From positions 179,783,675-179,847,674 of the forward strand of contig JAHLJT010000631.1 in the NCBI GenBank assembly GCA_031308135.1: DNA of 64,000 bases, given 5' to 3'. This document shows, piece by piece, positions 58,065 through 64,000 of this stretch (its first letter is position 1; each line of letters opens with the position of its first letter). The position numbers were made by a program, and so were the translations under genes. The DNA comes from Acheta domesticus (Eukaryota; Arthropoda; Insecta; Orthoptera; Gryllidae). The notes under the pieces were generated by a model. The model was not told where the DNA came from and searched no databases. It was given only the letters and a program-made list of their open reading frames with translations.

Positions 58065-59890
58065 TTTTAAGGGCGAAACAGCGCGCGATTCCGTTCTCAA
58101 GCCTATAAAAGTTAGACAAAACTCCGTGCCTCAACATTTAATGAATAAATTATTAATGGATAGATATTGAAAAAGGTTGTGAGGCTGCTCGTGCAAAAAT
58201 TGGGAAAAACTTCAATTATCCTTTTTCTCAGTTATTGGTTGCGAAAAGTTCAAATTGCAATTTATTCTGTTGCTGCGTAAGAAATGAGATTAGTTTGTTC
58301 TGAATTAGAATATCCTGTAATGAAAGACTTCTTATTTGCTGTACTTTAGACATATTCTCCGCAACACTTTCTTTAAAGATAGAAGGGCAACTTATTATGT
58401 GGCACCACGGTGGAATGAGAACACAAGATATAACAATACAATAATTGCAGAATAAACTACTTCATTTGGTTTAGAACTCGTAAACAAGGGATGTATTCAA
58501 AGATAGTTAATCATTCTGATTGAATATTTTTATGTAAGTATAAAATAATTTACGACCCTGCAGTTAAATTTACTTTCTCTACATTATATCCTTTGAGACG
58601 TGTGCACTTTTATGTACAAAACATGGTTATGTAGAAAACAAATCAGTTTCAAATTATTCAGAATAAACGTAACACATATTCGTTTTTGGGAAAATTGTTA
58701 TTAATTGTAATATTAATAGTGTAATTAAAAATGTGTATTAGGTAAATTAACCTAATTTTCCAGGCATCCCACCAAATGAAACTCTTCTCCGGTAATCATA
58801 TTTACTGACGATCTGAAGTGTCCCCAGTGGAAGTCGACGCTCCAACTTTCTCACCGAACATCATTTCTTTAGGTATCTTTAAGTTCAGGAGAATTATTTG
58901 CATCCATCTTTTCTCACACTACTGTATACGAATATTGTTCAAATGTATATATCGCAAGTAACACCCTACAATATCGTAGAAACGGTCCGCAGCGGCAGAA
59001 TTCATTTCTTTACTATCTCAGTGATGTAAAATTTTTGCATAAATCATGAGATTTTGTGGTGATCGATAAAATGCTGGACATACCATTTTATATGCAACGA
59101 TATTTATATGTAATGATGGACATAAATGTTATTCTGTTGTTACTGCCTCGTACAAATTAAAAATTGAGGTGGAGCGTAGCGGAGCCGAGATTTTTAACTT
59201 TTGGCCTCTGCAGTAATAACACTCATAAATTCATAACATTTCTAGGTATGTTAATAGCTATTATCCGCAAGCAAGCAAATATTCGTCTATTTTAAACATT
59301 ATTTTCATTAGTAACATTATCTTAATAAGATATTATAACATAGTGTGAAGATACCTCGCATAAAATCTTGTATCAAAGAATAAGCATTATTACAGTGAAT
59401 TTTGTATTTAGTGATGCATATGGTTGTCCCATTGGTGATGAAATGAGTAGCCGAGGTCATCAACACGGGCGTGCCGTACTTTTGTGAACTCCCACTGGTC
59501 ACGTGTGGTTACCTTTTCTCGTAACCGGCTGAATTAGCCAAATGGGTATGCAGTTTGCCTCTACAAACATACAAATATTCGTGATTATGGAAAACTAATG
59601 CAAAGGTGGATCTGCAAATAGCCGTAGAGAGGGGGGTTCCGTCACGGAAAAAATGCGCTAAAGAAAACGCGGAAGGGCGGTGCCTTGTCAAACCCCGAAC
59701 ACCCACAGCTAATGGTGATGCTAATAGCGTTGAAGAAGCCTGAAAGTTGACTTAATAAAGAACTATGAAATAAAACAGTAGTTCTAAAAATAGTAAGATT
59801 GGGTAACTGGATCTCGAATCAAAGCAGCAAATTTGCGTTGTAAAATAGTATATTATTCTTGTTTACAAAGTATTAAAGAAAATAAATAGA
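58065..59890. other. AT-rich DNA, nothing recognised
   Basis: A somewhat GC-richer patch at 59420-59720 has no identifiable content. Confidence 0.5.
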
Positions 59891-59898
59891 AAAGAAAA

Positions 59899-60216
59899 AT
59901 ATCGACGTAATAAGAACATTAAAGTTTAGATGCTTGAATATTTTCCAAGTGGCTTCTCACCAAGCATAATTATTTTCTTGTAAATAGGTAACAACCATAC
60001 CAGCAAAATGTTGAGAGAAGCCACTTGTAAATAGGTAACAACCATACCAGCAAAATGTTGAGAGAAGCCACTTGTAAATAGGTAACAACCATACCAGCAA
60101 AATGTTTTTTGCTGGTATGGTTGTTACCTATTTACAAGAAAATAATTATGCTTGGTGAGAAGCCACTTGGAAAATATTGAAGCATCTAAACTTTAATGTT
60201 CTTATTACGACGATAT
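59899..60216. repeat. 318-bp inverted repeat with 110-bp arms
   Basis: The left arm (59899-60008) and right arm (60107-60216) are reverse complements over 110 bp with two mismatches. The outer ends are ATATCGACG and CGACGATAT. The 98-bp centre is filled by further copies of a 47-bp unit that also forms the inner part of the left arm, so any of three copies can pair with the single right-arm copy. Transcription from either side would give a long double-stranded hairpin RNA. No coding, no evident target duplication. Origin could be template switching at a replication fork or a foldback element. Confidence 0.9.
59977..60106 (+). repeat. 47-bp tandem repeat, 2.8 units
   Basis: Units start CTTGTAAATAGGTAACAACC at 59977, 60024 and 60071, with an exact 47-bp period. 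The third is truncated where the right arm begins. The unit ends GAGAGAAGCCA, which is complementary to GTGGCTTCTC in the left arm (59950-59959). Confidence 0.95.
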
Positions 60217-60219
60217 TGG

Positions 60220-60945
60220 AGAAGTACAATGGAAGTATTGGAGCGTCTTCTTAGAGTGCGTTCCACATAATGTTTCTAGCGAATTCATTGTTCACACACC
60301 ACATCCACTTATTTCACTACACTGCCACCGCAGGGCGAACAAAAGATACCAGAAAATACGGATAAAGTTGGTTCGGCGAACAGTAGGTCTCCAATAAACC
60401 AAGCGGAACTAACGATGCCTTCAGGCGCACGGCCCATGCTGCTTAGAGGAAGAGCAAGTTGTGAAATCAAGTTTTACGACCTTTTTACGACCACTTCGAC
60501 TTCCGTTGTTCAATTGCTTAAATAAACTAGTAGACACATTAAACTTATCATAAAATTGAGAAATTTTCGCATATAGTTCCATTTCGAAAGCTTTAATACA
60601 ATTTTGCTTTTTATAATGAATCGCTGCATGTGTTGGGTTTTAATTGCTTATTGCGAAGGAAGTATTAGCTCCGTTGTATCAAAAATTGTAAAATAAACAC
60701 CGTATAGCATTTTTGTTTCAAATTATATTTTGGTCATAAGCGTTTTAAGAAGAAAATTCAATGATAGTGTTGGGCTTTCATTTTTGCAACATTTTTTGTG
60801 ATTGTTCTTTGGTGTGAAAAATGCTGAAGGATGCAATTTTAGATGTGTCTATGAGTTTTCAATGAAACGAAAAACGAGATAAAAGAAGAAAAGGTAAAAA
60901 GAGAAGAATAAGAAAAGTTCCTTATTGCGAGTCTGTGTTATCTCT
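60220..60945. other. AT-rich DNA, nothing recognised
   Basis: No supported feature. Confidence 0.5.
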
Positions 60946-60950
60946 TTGCC

Positions 60951-61093
60951 AGGTTTTAGCTCAACTGGTAAGTTCTTATTTGTGAGCTACCCCACCAGAG
61001 AGTGGAAGGCTTTTGCCCTGGATAGGGATGTTACAGCTTTAATAATAATAATAATATTAATAATAATAATAATTATTATTATTAATAATAATT
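60951..61093 (+). mobile_element. SINE-like segment with (AAT)n tail
   Basis: TAGCTCAACTGG (60957-60968) fits the Pol III A box with one mismatch. It is followed by about 70 bp of GC-richer sequence and an (AAT)n/(ATT)n tail (61039-61093). No B box was found, so either the B box is lost or this is the 3' end of another retroelement ending in AAT repeats. Confidence 0.3.
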
Positions 61094-61396
61094 TTGAAGA
61101 TTACCGCAATCCACTTTAAACGGATACTTTAGTGTTACTGTAGGAAACATATTGAAGAGAACACTGCGGGATAATCATCCTACGCCAACAAGAGTAACTA
61201 ACTCCCTACGGACAGCTACCTGCTTCTTGCGTCCGATCCACCGCAGCGCATAGGTCCATATCGGAAATTGATGTATAGATGGCAAGAAGTGAAAATAAAT
61301 GTAGAATGATGAACAATTCCATTGCACTTTCTTCGTCATTTCACTCTTTTGTTCACACTAGAACTAATTATGTTATAAAAAAAGGATAAAATAAAT

Positions 61397-62380
61397 GTGG
61401 AGTATGAAACAGGGTTTGGGTATACGAAAAAATTGTGGGGTGTAATTAATAGAAGGTGCAGGGATTTCAGAGAAAAGTGGATGAGGATATATATTATTGG
61501 AGTATATATGTGTTGTTGGTTCTATTCTGAGGCGGGGGGCAGAAATTTGGAGATGGAAGGAAAGGAGAGAACTGGGTGCAATACTTACAAGAATTTTAAG
61601 ATGAATCCCAGAAATAGACTATTGCGCACCTGTTTCATGGTAAGGTAGAAGACAGAGAGACAAAAAATGAGAAAGGAGATGGGGAAAATAGGATATAAGT
61701 TTGGGGACAGGGTTAGGAGGGGGAGAGGAAATGAGTTATTAAAGCGAATTTGGTGGGAAATAGAAAAAACAAGAAGACAGAAATCCGATTGGGAAAGGGA
61801 AAGTTTTTGGATTAATTAAGGTTATTCGTTGGAGGAGGTGACAAGGTTAAGAGGAGAAGGGATTGACTTAACAAAAAATTCCTTCAAACGGATAAAGATC
61901 AATTATTGCAGGAAGATTATGAAATGCTAAGACAGGCATCATATAACAAATGATATTAAAATTTTCAGTTGACTGATATTCCAAATTATTTAAAGGGAAT
62001 ATGTAAGGAAAGAGACAGACGAAGGATAGCAACTTATAGAATAGGAAAAGAAACTAGGACGAATAGGTATTGGATAAATAGTGAGGGGAGATGTAGGATC
62101 TGTGGGATGGAAGAGGAATATCGGGAACATACATTAAAAATAGGTCGGGATTTTGAGGAAAGAAGACTGTGGAAAGGTGGAATGTTCACAGTAAGGCGAG
62201 GTGGCTAGAGGACAAAGATGAAAGGCTCAGTATCGTAGAGAGAAAGAGAAAAGTACATAAATTTTCGTACACTACTTGTAATATAAACAGTCTGTATTGT
62301 ATATACGTTAAGAGAATCCAACTTTTGTATATTTACAAAGTTGTAAAAATAAATTCAAAATAAATTCATTATAAAAAGTA
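61397..62380 (+). pseudogene. Non-LTR retrotransposon ORF2, C-terminal part, decayed
   Basis: Segments of a LINE protein of a kind common in insects appear in order. KLWGVINRRCRDFREKWMR (from about 61426) comes first. RGAEIWRWKERRE follows in a second frame (61533-61571), then IDYCAPVSW, FGDRVRRGRGNELLKRIWWE (from about 61699) and WERE...SLEEVTRLRGEG (about 61789-61860). Next are SYNK followed by a stop, IPNYLKGICKERDRRR, YRIGKETRTNRYW and CRICGMEEEYREH (from 62092). The last is the C-terminal zinc knuckle, whose final cysteine is replaced. At least two frameshifts and several stops make it inactive. The AATAAATTC-rich end (62348-62380) may be the 3' terminus. Clade (R1-like or related) not determined. 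Confidence 0.8.
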
Positions 62381-62389
62381 TAAAATGCA

Positions 62390-63080
62390 AAGGATGTAAA
62401 GTGAGGATGTTTTCCTATGCAAACTCTGGAAGTAGGGAGTAATATATTTATTCACACCTGGTTTTGTTCGTTTGATTACTGACTGCTGTAGCAAAGAAAG
62501 GAAACCTGTTCACTGTTCTTCATGATATTGTGATTATTAATGAAATCCCTCTCTGTCAGGTAATGCTTTTTATTAGACTGTCTAACTGTTAGTGATACAC
62601 TATTCTTTAGAAAGATTTACGCATCAATCGTTTAAGGTTGGAATTTCATTTGCGTCGTTTTTTACTGCCTTTGATGTATTATTCAGAACTGATCATTTCA
62701 TTCAAAAGGTTTGAATATTTTTTTTACAATTCATGTAGAGTGAAAATAAGTCTTCCAGTATGTTTATCCATCATCTTGCACTTATTCAAATCAGTTTTGT
62801 CTTTTTTCTGAGCGATGCTAAAATTCTGATCACCCTCGTAATTGCTGTCGCACGTTTAAAATGTTGTAATTAATTTTAATTAATAATTTAATCAATTATT
62901 AACAAAATAAAGAAGTGACTAAATCATTCTACATATTAATAACTTGATAAAAATAATCTTATAAAAAACAAGTAGTAAATTGATATTTAATTGATCTGGA
63001 TAATCATTCACTTACAATAAACCTTTAACCTATTTCCACCTGTATTTTTTCTTTCGTGTAATTTCACTAGCAATTAACGA
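62390..63080. other. AT-rich DNA, nothing recognised
   Basis: No supported feature. Confidence 0.5.
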
Positions 63081-63081
63081 A

Positions 63082-63333
63082 TTAGTGATTGGAACATCTT
63101 TCTGAGATTAAGGCACACATTTCCATCTCTTGCCCTCTTGACCAAAATCTCTTTGCATCACCTGACCATCCGAGTACATTTGACGATTCAAGGATCCCAC
63201 TTGGTAGCTTTGTACGTACGTCTGCTGCGTTGGAGCCTTGCCACGTGTCCTCCCCACTTCTTATTTGTTGTAGTAGCTTTTCTGTGATGTGTCCAAAATT
63301 GGCAAAGGATGTCAGTTGAAAGTTTAATAACAT
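63082..63333 (-). CDS. Unrecognised 83-codon open frame, coding-like composition
   Basis: The minus-strand frame from the ATG at 63331-63333 to a stop at 63082 is clearly less AT-rich than its flanks and gives a well-mixed hydrophilic peptide (LLQQIRSGEDTWQGSNAAD, then GWSGDAKRFWSRGQE). The NAAD followed by a W..GD..RFW stretch loosely recalls the linker before the integrase of BEL/Pao elements, but the match is too weak to use. It could be an exon of a host gene or a retroelement remnant. No strong splice sites were found. Confidence 0.25.
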   Translation of the reverse strand: MLLNFQLTSFANFGHITEKLLQQIRSGEDTWQGSNAADVRTKLPSGILESSNVLGWSGDAKRFWSRGQEMEMCALISERCSNH

Positions 63334-63339
63334 GTCAAC

Positions 63340-63870
63340 TAGTTAGAATCCTATTTCTTTTCCATCTACCTTTAGCATTTCTGAATCTGTTTAGGTTGCT
63401 TTACTGGCAGAGACCAGAAAGTTTGGTATACAATAACACTATCACCAGAACGAGTTTCTATTAGTGAACCTTATCAGTATGAAATCGAGTTTTCAGGGAA
63501 GTATTTTAATTAAGTTTTATTTTACTCTTTGGTTATTGTTTAATGACATATTTGGCTTCTTTGTACTTTCCACTCTTACTGATTTTGTAGATTTTTTACT
63601 CATGTACCAAAGCTTATGATAGTTTTCTCAAAGTTTTTCAGTAATTCAGATCTGAATATAATGTTTTTGCTCACACAATTTATGTTTGGTCTATGGTCAG
63701 TTGGAAAAGGGGACCTCTTTTTATTTTTGTTCGTAGTTTGTGTAACCATTCTAAAAACAGTGTCAAATTTGCAGTTACTCGACACTTAAGTTTTTAGTGA
63801 ACTCATATTATGACAGAGAATGTAAACAATTTTTTCCGTTTACCTTCTCTAGATTACTTCGCAAGAAGAG
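63340..63870. other. AT-rich DNA, nothing recognised
   Basis: No supported feature. Confidence 0.5.
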
Positions 63871-63874
63871 AAAT

Positions 63875-64000
63875 AATTGTAATCGTGCGCCGGAAAACGG
63901 CGAATTTGACTTGTTGCAGTGCGTCTCCTCCGCCCGGACCCAGAGGGCTAACAAAGACCCTAATTCGGGCAGAAAAGCCCTTCTGCTCAAGAGCGCAGAC
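63875..64000. other. GC-richer segment cut by the window end
   Basis: High-complexity, GC-richer sequence (CGTGCGCCGGAAAACGGCG near 63884; GTCTCCTCCGCCCGGACCC near 63922) starting abruptly and running off the window. May be the start of another island or an exon. Confidence 0.3.

Noticed and set aside
59977..60106. Possible CRISPR-like array (47-bp repeats)
   Set aside because: Units are directly abutting with no spacers and the context is eukaryotic; it is a tandem repeat within an inverted repeat.

Overview
The window is eukaryotic nuclear DNA with very low gene density. It is AT-rich throughout, interrupted every few kilobases by sharp GC/CpG-rich islands, and it holds many simple repeats, decayed retrotransposons and short interspersed repeats. 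There are no bacterial operons, no CRISPR array and no complete protein-coding gene. The repeat content fits an insect, and I lean towards a large-genome polyneopteran (cockroach, termite, stick insect or cricket type): LINE proteins of the kinds common in insects, a tRNA-derived SINE core like those of Orthoptera, and Helentron-type elements carrying a GTCY microsatellite. That placement is inference; no single-copy gene settles it.

The clearest structural result is one interspersed repeat family (here 'family A'), found in at least seven pieces: 20306-21699, 27410-29604, 33153-35300, 43732-43875, 45198-47567, 54673-54844 and 56090-56800. It has subterminal inverted repeats (ACTTTCCCGTA / TACGGGAAAGT), a palindromic 5' end, an internal GTCY/GACR tract and a 3' hairpin with compensatory changes followed by CTAG. 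This is the layout of a Helentron-associated (HINE, DINE-1-like) non-autonomous rolling-circle element. One copy is reduced to about 172 bp. Another is split by a 1307-bp GC-rich insertion with TG...CA ends that reads as a solo LTR. A second family ('family B', about 400 bp) has four copies at 17.8, 24.1, 40.9 and 54.9 kb.

Other transposon remains are a non-LTR reverse transcriptase with its 3' region and ATT tail (8725-9830, +), a second reverse transcriptase fragment (29838-30464, -), the C-terminal half of a third LINE ORF with a damaged zinc knuckle (61397-62380, +), a mariner-type transposase C-terminus (44732-44960, -), two tRNA-derived SINE copies (about 6.0 kb + and 48.7-49.0 kb -) and a SINE-like piece with an AAT tail (60951-61093). 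A 318-bp inverted repeat with 110-bp arms, built around three copies of a 47-bp unit, lies at 59899-60216.

The only host coding sequence I can argue for is an 81-bp exon on the minus strand (36271-36351) with good splice sites. It encodes the last part of a ShK-like cysteine domain. A second, much weaker exon candidate of matching phase lies upstream at 38695-38850. If real, the gene has multi-kilobase introns and most of this window is intron or intergenic DNA. The long open frames in the GC islands (polyproline, polyserine, arginine/alanine) follow from base composition and are not annotated as genes.
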